A stretch of DNA of 64,000 nt from Protula sp. h YS-2021 (taxonomy: Eukaryota; Annelida; Polychaeta; Sabellida; Serpulidae). The notes under the pieces are model-generated. The model searched no databases, was not told the origin of the DNA, and worked only from the letters and a program-made list of their open reading frames with translations. The position numbers and the translations under genes were made by a program. Positions 45,191 through 57,609 of this stretch are shown in pieces (within the stretch, counting starts at the first letter, position 1; every line of letters begins with the position of its first letter). Location of the stretch: NCBI GenBank assembly GCA_949752745.1, contig OX457031.1:53226303-53290302 (forward strand). Direction: 5' to 3'.

Positions 45191-45779
45191 TGTTTTTGGT
45201 TTTGGACGTTATCAGAATCTCATTTTGCAACTTCTGTGCACGTTTCTCATTGTTTATTCCAACACTTGAAGTGGATAATTGTCTAGAAACGCAGGTGACT
45301 TTTGCAGTTTATTTAACATCATATAAATTTACTTATACGGAAGTAAAAAACCTTTGGTATTCTATTGCGCAGATTGTAAACACAGACAAACTTATGGGTC
45401 TAGCAAACGTGTTAACTTAAAAAACACCCTCTCAACGGTGAATTGAAATTCGTCCCCGCTGCTATTATCAAGCAAGTCGCGCTTAAAATGTTACTGTGTG
45501 CCTCCTGTCTAGACTCTAAACTCTGTGAGGAAGATACGTCTGTGCTTGTGTGCTTGAAAAGCAACAGCCCTGCACTTCCTTCCACTCCTTGCACACCGCC
45601 ACGTAGCTGGCCTGTATACCCTCCTGTGTCGTATGCCGTATGTCGGTATAATAAACAACATTTGATTCTGTTTGTAAACATTATACCATTGAGACCGTGT
45701 CAAATCGAGGCTCTGGTTTATTCACAGGGCCCGTGCTTGTGTTACGCAAGAAAAGACTGAATCAGGTTTCCACCAGCCG

Positions 45780-46055
45780 CATCTCGACATTTAGCCGAGA
45801 GAAGCTCAGCCGAGCGACGTTAAGCCGAAGGACGTTCAGCCAAGTGACGTTAAGCTGAGAGACGTTCAGCCGAATGACGTTCAGCCGAAAGGCGTTGAGG
45901 CGAGAGACGTTGAGCTGAGAAACGTTCAGCCGAGCGACGTTCAGCCAAAGGACATTCAGCCGAGCGACGTTCGGGCAAAGGACGTTCAGTCGAGAGGCGT
46001 TCAGCCTAAAAACGCTCAGCCGAGAGACGTTTAGCCCACCGATATTTAGCCGAAA
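45780..46055. repeat. ~18-bp minisatellite (GACGTTCAGCCGAG type)
   Basis: About 15 degenerate copies of a unit around GAGCGACGTTCAGCC, upstream of the first coding exon of the GAREM-like gene. Confidence 0.9.
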
Positions 46056-46388
46056 TAGGCAGCTACGACGTTTATAATTGCAGGTGATATATTTTGAACT
46101 GATTGGTCAAATAGCCAAAATGAAATAAATTCTTTTATGCCGTGGGAGGAAAACATCCCCTCGAAAAACGTAAAACGTAGTGCTTTGTTGGTGTGGTTTC
46201 GTGGCCTATTACAAAGTATCTATTTGTGGATTAACATTTTTAATAATGATCCGATGCTATAAACTGCTGCACGATATTTACGAAATATACAACTTGAGCA
46301 CACTTCAGAACGGCAAATCAACTGAATGTGTGATAAGAAAGCCGTAATTAAGCTTAATCACATCCTTGGCAAAATTCCTTCTATTAAG

Positions 46389-46395
46389 ATAGATG

Positions 46396-46491
<96 letters not shown>

Positions 46492-46525
46492 CATACATAC
46501 ATACATACATACATACATACATACA

Positions 46526-46554
<29 letters not shown>
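46389..46554. repeat. (GATA)n/(CATA)n compound microsatellite
   Basis: About 100 bp of GATA followed by about 62 bp of CATA. 46055-46388 and 46560-47110 show no gene. Confidence 0.97.
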
Positions 46555-46557
<3 letters not shown>

Positions 46558-47114
46558 CACGTACATATCAAGGTAATATACCAAAATAAGAATGACGTAT
46601 TGAGGTTTCTAGGCGGTAATTGCTTCAGCCTGCTTTTCTTCTGTTGGACGGTGACTTCAGTCACGTTTGTTGATCAGATCTTAACCACATATGCTGTGTG
46701 TGCAGAATGTTTTAATTGCGCAATTTAACTTTATTGACTTCCTTAGAGCCCAGTTCCGAGACTAGACCAATTTCGCTACAGTGCAGCAAAACATGCGCTC
46801 TACAGTGCAAAAACTGCTATATCTTGAAGACTTAAAAATATGAAATTTTGTTAAAAAAATAATATCACATTGTATGAGGACTTGGGGAATCTATTATTAT
46901 TACAGTCAATACTTTTGCGTGCCCAAATATATATGATAAGGTGAATGGTGACACAAGGGTTTCTTTTAATTTGACAACCCGCGTTTAACTGGTAATTGAT
47001 ATGTGAGCTCCCCCACCCCCGCCGCCCAAGCGGGCACGTTCCTCTGAGGTCACTGGTTCTGGTTAACTGCAGGAATAGGTTACTAATAAAGGTCAAAGAA
47101 ATACGACTCGAACT

Positions 47115-48830
47115 AGCAGTGCGCTGTTCCAGTTATGCCAAATTCTAAATTTAGCCTGTGTAAAAGCAGATTGTGGTGTGTCGAAAGCGACCGACAGGTC
47201 GAGCAGGGTTAGCACCGTAACCTGCTGTCTGTCCATATTTAAAAGGATGTCACTGGTCACCTTAATAAATTAAGCGCTGTCTCTGTACTGTGGTGCTTTC
47301 TATACGCTGACTGGTAGAGCTCGTTTAGGTTGTTGTAATCGTATTATGCATTAAGTTTGTCAGCGATGGCTCGTTCAGTAATCTTTGATAGAAAAGGTAG
47401 ATTCTAAATAGTTCTAAAACGTTTGAAATCAACAGCATTAGGCTTCTTTGGTATTGGTGTTATTATGACCTTTTTTGAATGATTTAGGAATGTATCTGCT
47501 TTGTAGAGATCAATTTACAACAGGGAGAAAGTTCGTCTGTATGGTCTTTTAAAACAGCGGTTGGTATAGGATCCAAGTTGCATGATTTTTAGGGTGTGGA
47601 AATGATTTGTTTCTTTCTCTCCTGTGTTCTTCGGTCGTTTTCATGCTGACATCAAGGAGTTATAAAAACTGGATTTTTCGATTTAATGAGCTGAGACGGT
47701 CTGCATCTGATTTTGACTTACGCCATTTACGTTCTAGTTTTCGTCGATTGATTTCTCTAGTAAAATTTTCTTGGTCAACGAGAGTTGACGGGGTCGAATT
47801 CTAATAGATGTCCGCATTTGGGTGCATGTTTTTCATAGATTTCTGCCATCATTATAAAACGCGAACAAAACGTCCAGATTTGATGTTTCAGGAACAGTTT
47901 TGCTGAAATTTTCAATATCCTTTTGAGCACGACATGATCACTGGCCTTGATGTTACGCGTAGTGGTTGATACTCTACCGAAGTTATGATTTTTGAGCGGT
48001 AGACCAAAGGTTAACGCAAAGTGGTCTGATATCAGGGCATCAGCGGTCGGATTTTTACACAGTGGTTCTTCAGATCGCGTGATCACAAGGTCTAGCGTCT
48101 GTCCGGAATGGTGTGTTGGCTGATTTACGTGTTGTGAAAGACCACATCAGTCCAAGAGATTGATAACATATTGCATTGAGGTCCCTTTCCTCCTCGAAGT
48201 GGATGTTGAAATCGCCACAAATTAATATTCGTTTTTTTTAGACAAACCTACTTCTTCGATTCTTCTATGAAACTGCTAAAACATTTTCCGGGTGGTCGGT
48301 AGATTGTAGCTATAATAAAGTGGTCTGGGCTGGATTCAAGTTCGACTGTTCATGCTCGAAGTTTTCAAACGTTAAGTTTAAAATTTTAGCTTTTGCGTTA
48401 TATGCAGATTTGTTAATAATAGCAATTCCTCCACCCTTTTTTACCAACTCGGCCAGTTTGGTGTATTTCATATCCTATTGGTGTTATTTGATCGCAGATG
48501 TAAACGTTATCGACACGAACCAAGGTTTGTTTCAAAAATGCATAAAATGTCAAGATTTTTTATCCAAAATGTAATCAAAACTTATTTCTGATTTGTTGCA
48601 TACGGACTGAGCATTCAATAAAGCTGCTTGTTTGTGTGTTGGTCTTTGTTTTTTTTCGATACGGACTAGGTTTCCAAAGTTTACACCAGTCTGTTTTTGT
48701 CCATTGCCCACGATCAGCTGATTTTTTTTTCACTTCTACACCTCCTTTTTTACCTCTGTTTGTCCAAGTTCTTGAACTCAGTGTTTGAAATTTAATCCAT
48801 TTTGTAGTCTTTTGGAGGGTATGGCACATA
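47115..48830 (-). mobile_element. second LINE remnant (endonuclease and start of RT)
   Basis: Minus-strand reading gives an endonuclease part at 48086-47775 (SDHFALTFGLPLKNHNFG, the 'S-D-H' catalytic motif) and a reverse transcriptase start at about 47270-47140 (DILLNMDRQQVTVLTLLDLS with VAFDT). It ends there, so both termini are truncated. Stops are frequent. It is a relative of the 4.5-7.7-kb LINE but not a close copy. Confidence 0.75.
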
Positions 48831-49289
48831 GCTAATTAGGTGTTCATAACCAGTATACTTGATAAATGTCAAGTAGAATTTCCTAAGATTTTGCTTATTG
48901 AAATTTTTTTTCAAAAAAAGTTATTTTCACTAGAAGCTAAGTTAAGACAATCTTTGATATAAAAAATATCCTTATGCAAGCATTCAAAGTGATCTGAAAA
49001 GTGTATCCAGTCTTATTTTAATTATTTTAATAAATTCTGAGAGCGGCAGCCTAACAACTCTGTGTGCTGCGTGGGTGAGCCTGTGAGCCTGCATAGCTCT
49101 TTCCGTGTCTGGACCAGGTCATGGATTGCTCTTTTGCGATTATAATCAAATTAAAATTTCGTTATAAATGGGCAAAGTCGTGTTTTGGATATGAAATGCT
49201 CGCAGAAGATGCAGTGCATTTGGTCGTTCCTTACAATACACAGCGTAAACCGCATGTGCTTGTGAATTTGGAAACACCCAGTACATTGA

Positions 49290-49625
49290 AAATTGTAATG
49301 TCAAGTCCCCCCGAGTCTCACCTACACATGAGTCTCAACTACACTCGAGTCTCACCTACAACCAAATTTTAAGTACACCTGAGTCTCAACTACACCCGAG
49401 TCTCACCTACACCCGAGTCTCACCTTCATCCGAGTCTCACCTACAACCAAGTCTTATCTACACCCGAATCTTAATTACACTCGATTCTCACCTACACCCG
49501 AGTCTCACCTACACATGAGTCTCAACTACACCTAAGACTAACATACACCCGAGTCTTCCTACACATAAGTCCCATCTACACATGGGTCTCACCTACACCC
49601 GAGTCTCATCTACACCCGAGCTTCA
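49290..49625. repeat. ~17-bp minisatellite (CACCTACACCCGAGTCT type)
   Basis: About 19 degenerate units of 17 bp around GAGTCTCACCTACACCC, followed by C-tracts at 49627-49640 and near 49694. 49740-51110 holds no recognisable gene. Confidence 0.92.
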
Positions 49626-51115
49626 GCCCCCCCCCCCCCTACTTTTCAGAGTGGGGGCCATAGTATCCTTCGCCCCTCCCCTCTCCGTTGCTGCCCCCCC
49701 CCTCCCCCCAGTTGTAAAAACGTGGCTACGTCAATGAATATTAAAATGCAATTAATTATAATGTGATATTGCGTACGTGTGCATACAGTTCATGTGTTTG
49801 TATAATAATAAATAATAAAAAAGTTGGCCTTAAGTAATTTGTTAAAAAAGTAATTAGTTTATGAAATAGGATGTATGCAGTTCGCGGAAGTAGGGCGAGC
49901 TGAACGTGGAGAAATGGTACTGCATTTCATAAAACACACTCACGCATTTAAAATAAACATAAAGTCATATGTTGGAAAGAGGAATGCTTTCGTTTTCTTT
50001 AAAAAAGGAGATAAAATCCTTCATGTGTGTTAATAACAACGCTTTGAAAAAAAAAAAAGAAAACGAAAGCAAGTTGAAGCTGTTTGCACTTTCTGACCAA
50101 AACTGAAAATAGTCAATCCGGAGAATGTGCATAAAATAATATCATTTTGTGTAAACACAAATACTTCGCTACCCCATGTATAGCCTGTTGAATTGGTTTT
50201 TGTGTTCATTATGCATACATTTTCAGCAACACATCAAGGTGTGCTAAGATGCACAACTTTACAAATGCATTTTAATATAATATATAGAACGCAACGCAAC
50301 TTTTATGATGACATAATATTTTATGGCAGATAAGATATGGATGTAGTGTCGAAGTGCTTTGTTCAAACTTTTGTCCTATGTGTATCGAAGTCAGGCGCAT
50401 TTCTTTTGATAACCGCCTATTAATGCTTGGGCCGAGGCCCTCCAGTCATAAACATACAGTTGTATCTGTGGTATGTAGATATATGCCTTTGAAAATTGCA
50501 TCATACAAGATACGAGATTATTTTGTATCTAAGTTCCATAATGTCAACATCTATTGTGACAGGCCATGGAAGTTTACATATTAGCATGTATTACTTTTAT
50601 TTCAATAATATCATTTTGCTATGGAATTAAATAACGGGGCTTTATTATATTGTATGCAAGTCCATGAAGTCAATAACTGCCTTCGCCCAACAGGATAAGC
50701 CTCCCTAGTAAGTAAGAAAAGATCACAATTGTTGTTTTCTGAAGAACTCCCAATGGGCCAACTCGTAATTTTCTATTTTCCGAGGATGGTTCTCCATTTT
50801 CCGTCGTTGGTTGCATACTTTATGGGTGTGGTTGTATACTTTCCGGAGGTGGTTGTATATTTATGAAAACAAAGCCTCATTTGTAGTTTATATGAATATA
50901 TGATACAAAGTCCTCTTACACAAATACATGATGCAAATATTCACCAGAGTATGAAAAATTAATGGAAATATGCTGCAACTTAACTAACAACGGATGTTTC
51001 ATATATATCTTTGATATCACAAGCTGATGGTCTAGACTCAGACATTTTTATTACCGATGGTGGGAAAAATTATGGCAATAAATAAATAAATTATCTCAAC
51101 ACAACCTGTGGATAG

Positions 51116-51230
51116 GTTTACTAAAGTGGCAGTGAAATTTGATTGTCCAACAGATCCTTCTACAGGCATGGTTGATTGCTTACGAACAAAAGAAGCTAGA
51201 CAACTGGTCATGGCAGAATTTAATTGCACA
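51116..51230 (+). CDS. possible carboxylesterase exon
   Basis: A splice-bounded stretch (AACCTGTGGATAG acceptor, ACA|GTGAGG donor) encodes FTKVAVKFDCPTDPSTGMVD and then CLRTKEARQLVMAEFNCT. The pattern 'A-x-K-x-x-C-x(n)-hhxCLR-x-K-x-A-x-x-L' resembles the segment after the nucleophile elbow in type-B carboxylesterases and cholinesterases. It is on the same strand as the C-terminal esterase exons at 59.1-60.4 kb, 8 kb downstream. The exon with the catalytic serine (GESAG) is not seen. The attribution is tentative. Confidence 0.4.
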
Positions 51231-51849
51231 GTGAGGGAATTTGTTTCATTTTCTGAATTTTTTATGCCATTCATCCAAGTATTCAATCATGGGCAAATAA
51301 AACTTACCATTTGCAAAAGTTGCATTTCTTTTTTATTTGACTCGAAACCTGATAAATTTATTCTGTTACTGCTTTGTTTTAGTATGTTTTGTTATGGTTT
51401 AATTTTGCACTACAAGTTTGTCATGTAACTACGGATGCGCACACGCACTGTCGCTTGCAGGAGGGTTATCTGTTTTACCATGGTTATGGTTTACGTCCGG
51501 TGATTGACGGCATATTCCTCACTGACTATCCGTCAAAGGGGAGAGTACATCCGAGTACCTGAGATTATAGGCATTATCAAGGAACACGCACGGTCGACTT
51601 CCGAGTTACAGTACAGCCAGTCGGCGGCTGTGTTGTTGTAGATAAAGGCGGCGCCCGCGGCGGCTTTACTAGCGTCCGGACGATGTGCATAGCAGGTTCG
51701 GGTAAGGCCTTCTCCAAGGAGAAGTCGTACGCACCGTTGAATGAGCTGCATAGCGTGCTTAGCATGACGATGCTGCGGCGTGTATCAACGCTTAGACGGT
51801 TAAGCGATATCATGGGCCAGATGACGCTGTGCGACCCAGCTTTCCTTAC

Positions 51850-52490
51850 CTATGAGACTTTGAAGGTCACCTTTGGAAGCGCGTTTACTGGGATTGTCTC
51901 TTGCATTTCTTGCAGTTTCTGCGGTAGGATGGAGAGCGAGCAGTTGTGCGTGTCGATGGTTACTCCTAGAAAAGTAAGGCGGTGTGTGGGGGAAACACAT
52001 TTCTCCCATCTTATTGAGAAGCCTAGAGACACGAGAAGGTAAATTAAACAGTTCATGGCTGTACGCGCGTCTTCGTAGGACTTCGCCGTAATGAAAAAGT
52101 CGTCCAGGCAGCACAACACCGCTTTAATGCCCCGATTCTGGAGCATACGGTAGGAGCTTTGTGTAATCCGATGGAAGATCCCCACAGTGAGGGACGCCCC
52201 GAAATGCAGTCTCGTGTCCACTAGGTACGTGTAGTGGGGATCCCTGCTGAACTTACAATTGAGACCAGTGAGTTGTTTTGAAGATTTGCTTAGCCCAACG
52301 TGGCGATACGCGGACTTGAGGTCGACTTTACACTTGGATTAGCCTGGTCCCGTCATCTCGCTGCGTCTACGAACGTAAAGGTGTGTTTGTCGGATGACGC
52401 ATTGCTGTTAGCGACGAGCCTTCAAACTGTGAACAGTCGTGGATCAGCCTGATACTGCCGTCGTCTTTCGGGACCGCCCAGATCGGAGAG
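51850..52490 (-). pseudogene. DIRS-like reverse transcriptase fragment
   Basis: It begins with KDDGSIRLIHDCSQFEGSSL (about 52460-52400), typical of DIRS RTs. The catalytic box appears as CLDDFFITAKSYEDA (about 52110-52070) with upstream FGASLTVGIFHRITQSSYRM, followed by LGFSIRWEKC and TFLGVTID. Frameshifts occur near 52220 and 52330. Confidence 0.75.
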
Positions 52491-53138
52491 ACGATGACAG
52501 TTTTTTTCGCACCACTTTGTATCTGCTCAGGCGTAGCTCGTTCTTTATTTCTGCCTCCACTTTCTCTCTGAACTCTATTTTCGCGGTATGACTGTTCGGA
52601 GTTTCGCAGGGCTGGACGCTTTCTGTGCTGTGAATGACGATATCAAAGCCGTTTTTAGATTCCCAATATAAATTCTTCATCGTTATCATTCTCCAATAAA
52701 CGTTTAAAATTTTGAATTTTTGACGACAACGGGCTAAAGACTTCGATATCCTATTCGTTGTGGAGGTGTTTTGCATTTCTTGCAGGTGTGGCTAAATCTG
52801 CAGCGGGGCAGGGTACATCCTCTGGCTGAGTTGTAGGTCCGGCAGATCTCTTTGCCTTTGGCGTCCCTAGTAACTATACGGCTGGATCGAGCGCGGCCTG
52901 TTGGTGTCTTGTGGGAAAAACAGGAGGAGAAGATACATACTCTGAACAGGTAGGTGTCTTCATCGCCCCACCTCAACAGTCCGGCGAGGACCCGCTGCCT
53001 GTACTCGACATTATAGCGCATGCAGTTCGACAGCGGGTAGTGTTGCATAGATCCGCGAACGTGGCTGCATAAAGGTGATTGCTGTCTTAGTTTGATTAAA
53101 AAAGGCCAGATTCACTTCAAAGATTTTGGCGTGACCGA

Positions 53139-53582
53139 TCACCCACTGCTGCCAGGTCGTCTCGTCAGGTGAAGGTCGTCTGCCCCCAGTGGTGGACAGA
53201 ACCACAGGCGACAGTCTCTCTGTGACGAGCGAACAGTGTCTTTGGTCTGGACTCCCAGAAGCGACCCACAGAGGTCCTGCACGAGGAGCGGCTTTCCCTT
53301 ACCTTGCGTCTTTCCCGATAGCCACGGATCACTTTCTGGCGGCGGAGTGTCTTTCAGCGACTCTAGGAAAGCTACCATGGAGGGCTGGTCTACTTTGGGC
53401 AGGTCGTTCAGCGTCATTGGGGGCTGCTCGCCAGTGACCTCTTTGGTAGAGCCGGCCGAGGAGGAGGAGGAGGAGGAGAAGGAGGTACTGCTCTTGCCGC
53501 TGCTGGCGTATTTTTCCCTCAAGCTGTCGATTGCCTTCTGTATGGAGCGCTGCTGGTCTAGTGACAGCTTAAATGCTTTCAT
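53139..53582 (-). pseudogene. DIRS-like gag N-terminal fragment
   Basis: The frame starts MKAFKLSLDQQRSIQKAIDS, a helical start, followed by a Ser-rich run and a PPMTLNDLPKVDQPSMVAFL segment. It is then cut by a frameshift before the Cys-rich region. It is followed by the RT on the same strand. Confidence 0.55.
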
Positions 53583-54099
53583 TGCTGCGACATCAATGAG
53601 AGCTAGGCTGTCAACGTAAAAAATTCCTCTTTCAACAGTGTCTCTACTGTTTTCGGTGTTAATTTATGAGCTGTAGCGAATTCTCGCAGCTTGGCTATTT
53701 TCTTTTCAAAGTTTCCCTGAGGGTTCATTTTCCAGGTTTATTGCTCGAATAAGGTTTGCAGTCTTTTGTCTTTCTGCTAGGGTTGCTGCCTGCTTTGCTG
53801 TGCTTCCGTCAAGTGAGGAATTTGAAAAAAAAAAACCGACTTAAATAAGGACAGCAACTCCCGGAGCACAAGTAAACGACCAATAGGAAAAAGCGGGACA
53901 CGTATTCCGACGTTAAGTTTGTTTGGTGACATCGTGCTCGTTCACTGTTTAGTAAGTAAAAAATGGGGGTGAGAAAATGAGTGTGTGATCAGGCAAAGGG
54001 AGCTACTAACGCTCGTTGCGTGAGAACAAAGAGCGGGGGTAAACAGTGAACGTGCCGAAGCCTTGCATGCAACAGTTTTAAACGAAAATAAACAAACTT

Positions 54100-55800
54100 T
54101 ATTTGTCCAATATTTACTGGGTAAGCCTCTCTTCAAACGTTTTGGCGATCCACAAAAAATCGGTCAACCAGCAAAATTTTAATTTTTTCTTTTGTAGCCA
54201 ATTTTAAAATTTTACATAAATGTTCACTATGCGGTTCCCTCTACAAAAATTACTTTTCTGGCGTTCTCCCAAAATTTGGCCAAATGGTCGGCATTTATAA
54301 TGTTGCTTCTGCCATAATTTTAATAAGATTATCTTTAGTTTTGTGCAAATATATACTAGGTAGGCCCTCTCCAGATTTTTTGGCGATCCATCAAAAGGAA
54401 ATATTTAAAAAAATTTAGATTGTTAATTTACCTTTACTTGGTCATACACCATAAACTGAAAAAGTGGTGGTTTTAAAATTTTGCTCTGGCCATTTTTCAA
54501 AATTCTTCTTCTGCTACAAATCGGATTTTTTTTCAATTCTGCCCCATTGTTTCCTAGATGATCCTCTCTTCAAAACTATTGACCAAATTGACCAAATAAA
54601 GGCATTTTGTCTGAATGGGAGGGGGGGGGGCAATTCATAACTTTTGATTAGCTGCCACAATTTGGAGTACATAACCTTTTATATTTGTACTGATAGGCCT
54701 CTCTTGAAATTTTTGGCGATCCACATACTGGCCGTTTTGAGGGCATTTAAACATTTGTTGGTAGCCATTTTTTTTCAAGATTTTTTTCTTCCACAATTCT
54801 GATCGGTTTGCCTTTTAAATTTGCGTATATGTTCACCAGGCAGTCTTCTGTTGAAAATTACTTTATATTTTGGTGATCAACTAAAACTAGCTAACTGGGG
54901 AATATTTAACAAAATTTATTAGCCAATTTTGAAATGGTTCTTCTCCAACCATCTTGATCGACTTCTTTCCAATTTTGAACGATTGCTCCCTAGATGGTTT
55001 GCTCTTGAAAATTTACTTTCTTTGTCGATCCACCAAAAATTGGCTGAATGGCGGAGGGGTGATTCATAATGTTTTGCCAAGCAATTTTCAAAATGCTTCT
55101 GCTGCCACAATTCGGATTAAATTACCTTTAATATTTGTATGGGTGTTTACTGGGCAGGCCTCTCTTGAAATTTTTTGGCGATCCACCAAAAACTGGTCAA
55201 GTAGGGGACATTTAAAAATTTATTGGTAGCCAATTTTCTAAAGAGTTTTTCCACCACGGATTGCCTTTAAATTTTGCATAAATGCTCTAGGCGGGTCTCT
55301 TTTGAGAAATTGCTTTATCCATCAGAGATTGGCTAAATGGGTGGGGAGGGGGGAGCATTAAAAATTATTAGTCAATTTTCAAAATGCTTGTTATTTTAAC
55401 CAGATTCCTTTGAACTTTTGTACAAATGTTTCATATATGTTTCTCTTTCAAAAAAATACTTTTCTGACGATTATCTAAAAACTGCTCAATTGGTGGCATT
55501 TTAAATCTTTTTGCTTTCCAGAATATATGCATGCTCCAGTTGATTGCATTTATTCAGACTTTTAGAATATTACTCTTCATGTGATGTTTTCTTTAAATAT
55601 TAGTCCCATACCGCCGTTTGAATGTTTTGGGGATCAAGTTTTTCAAAACCATTTTTCTGCAAGTAATTTTAGTCAGAATACTTTCATTTTTAGGTGTAGT
55701 CAACATTAGGGCTCCTTGAAATTTACTTTTCTGAGATCTGCTAGAGATTCGGGAAATGCCGGTCACTACACAATTTTCAGTAACAGATTTTTAAAAATAT
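54100..55800. repeat. highly degenerate tandem repeat, unit ~230-240 bp
   Basis: The ordered motifs AGGC(C)CTCTCTTGAAA, TTTTTGGCGATCCACCAAAA, 'tggtcaa-tgggg-cattta', AGCCAATTTT, 'ttctgccacaatt' and 'cctttaa-ttttg-ataaatgtt' recur about seven times. Divergence is high. No coding potential is seen. It lies between the DIRS-like element and the esterase exons. Confidence 0.7.
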
Positions 55801-56770
55801 GACTACTACTTTTTGGCGGCCATCCAAGCCTATTGATATTTGATTCAATAGATTTCGGGTGGTCACAACGTCCCTGGACATTCTTGTTTTCATGACCAGC
55901 ACGACCCTGTCCGAGGATGGTAGTTTGACTAGTCCGTCCCTGATTGCATCCATCCGTCCATCCGTCCGCACGTGCACACCCTGGCTCGTGTATGACTTGT
56001 GCCAACCTACATATGTGTAACCTCTGGTTCTAGCTCTTGCGAAATCCAGACCTGTTACAGTCCTTCGTAAAACAATATGAACGCTTTTGGGAATGAACAA
56101 ATACGTCATAAATGCGAGCTCTTCCCATGAATGACCTCGGTTGTTCCTCTGGTTCCGAATAAATCAGGAAATCGAGCGTCTTGAGTAAATAGCGCATGGT
56201 GAATAAACTGCCCTTTTCCGGCCACAACTCTCGAAAGTCTACAAATGACAAGCGTATTGAAACACACGGTAAATCATTCAAATTATTTATTGGTCAAAAA
56301 GTAATTATTTTACATTGTGAAGCGAGCCTTATTGCAACGTTAAAAACAAGTCCCAATTTCGCCAAAAAAAAATCGAAATATTTAACACTTGGTCAAAAAT
56401 AAAATACATTAATTTCGCTCTTAGAGTAGCATTGTAAAATTTTATTTAGCTCGCCTAGCTAACACGTAGCTTTTTTTATCAAAGAAGCAGGTGCAAAATA
56501 TGGATAGTACTAGGGCCAATATGTTCAGAGGAGAGACCAGGACATAATGGGGACCACTGATCAGAAAAAAGGTGCGACATTTTTGTCCGGATAATTTCAT
56601 CATAGTCTTAGCAAGTCTTTGACTCTCGAAGTATTAATAAAGCATATGATTACGTTAGTGAAGCAAGCTTTAAAAAAATACCTCAAATGCAGAAGATTGG
56701 TGGACAAATGAGTGATCACGGACACAATCACCAAACTGGCACCATCCTGACCAGATCCAGACCATCTGGA
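55800..56770. other. no gene seen
   Basis: A 110-codon minus-strand frame at 55777-56109 has no recognisable motif or clear splice context. The rest is AT-rich spacer. Confidence 0.45.
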
Positions 56771-56774
56771 GGGT

Positions 56775-57330
56775 GTAGTAGAGGCGACCACGTGTGCTTG
56801 TTATTGTCGCATGTACGTGGCAGAGGCGACCACGTGTGTTTGTTATTGTCGCATGTACGTGGCAGAGGCGACCACGTGTGTTTGTTATTGTCGCATGTAC
56901 GTGGCAGAGGCGACCACGTGTGTTTGTTATTGTCGCATGTACGTGGCAGAGGCGACCACGCCACGTGTGTTTGTTATTGTCGCATGTACGTGGCAGAGGC
57001 GACCACGTGTGTTTGTTATTGTCGAATGTACGTGGCAGAGGCGACCACGTGTGTTTGTTATTGTCGCATGTACGTGGCAGAGGCGACCACGTGTGTTTGT
57101 TATTGTCGCATGTACGTGGCAGAGGCGACCACGTGTGCTTGTTATTGTCGCATGTACGTGGCAGAGGCGACAACGTGTGTTTGTTATTGTCGCATATACG
57201 CGGCAGAGGCGACCACGTGTGTTTGTTATTGTCGCATGTACGTGGCAGAGGCGACCACGTGTGCTTGTTATTGTCGCATGTACGTGGCAGAGGCGACCAC
57301 GTGTGCTTGTTATTGTCGCATGTCGCCGTC
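56775..57330. repeat. 42-bp minisatellite with CACGTG in each unit
   Basis: About 13 copies of a 42-bp unit containing GGCAGAGGCGACCACGTG and TGTTTGTTATTGTCGCATGT. Because 42 is a multiple of three and the unit lacks stops in several frames, long frames appear on both strands (14-residue periodicity). One unit has an extra CCACG insertion near 56955. Confidence 0.97.
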
Positions 57331-57609
57331 ATATTCGCACAAAATAATTAAAGCTACACATTTTATTATACAACTATCCGAGTAAAGATGAAGAAGTTTA
57401 ACTCAATCGAGTGCGGGTCAAATTTCTATATGAAGTTATAAGTTATTCTATTTGTAAAAGCAAAGCCAGTGATATTAAATAGCTAAAGCTAAGCAAATAC
57501 TGCGAATGTGAATCCTGGTATTCGGAAGTGTTGGTTTTTAGCTTAATCATGTAAAATGCAGCAAGAACTCTTGATGAGACCATCTTTGAATTAAAACCAT
57601 CTTTGAACT

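Larger units (their letters stand above)
51533..53640 (-). mobile_element. DIRS-like retrotransposon remnant (gag, RT, RNase H)
   Basis: Minus-strand pieces lie in the expected order: a gag-like helical/Ser-rich segment (53582-53139), a Cys/His-rich segment with CTLPRCRFSH and CKKC (53048-52734), reverse transcriptase (about 52490-51850), and a partial RNase H (about 51700-51580). Frameshifts are many. The tyrosine recombinase that defines the order is not visible, so the DIRS assignment rests on RT flavour. Confidence 0.7.

Noticed and set aside
44956..45420. 154-codon plus-strand frame
   Set aside because: Antisense shadow of GAREM-like exon 1, whose minus-strand frame has a start, a donor and CABIT-like sequence in phase with exon 2.
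55777..56109. 110-codon minus-strand frame
   Set aside because: No motif, no clear splice borders and no homologous pattern that I recognise; not supported as a gene.
56670..57385. Four long frames (178-232 codons) on both strands at the 42-bp array, looking like a 14-residue repeat protein
   Set aside because: Unit length divisible by three keeps all frames open; no splice context, no flanking coding sequence and equal openness on both strands.
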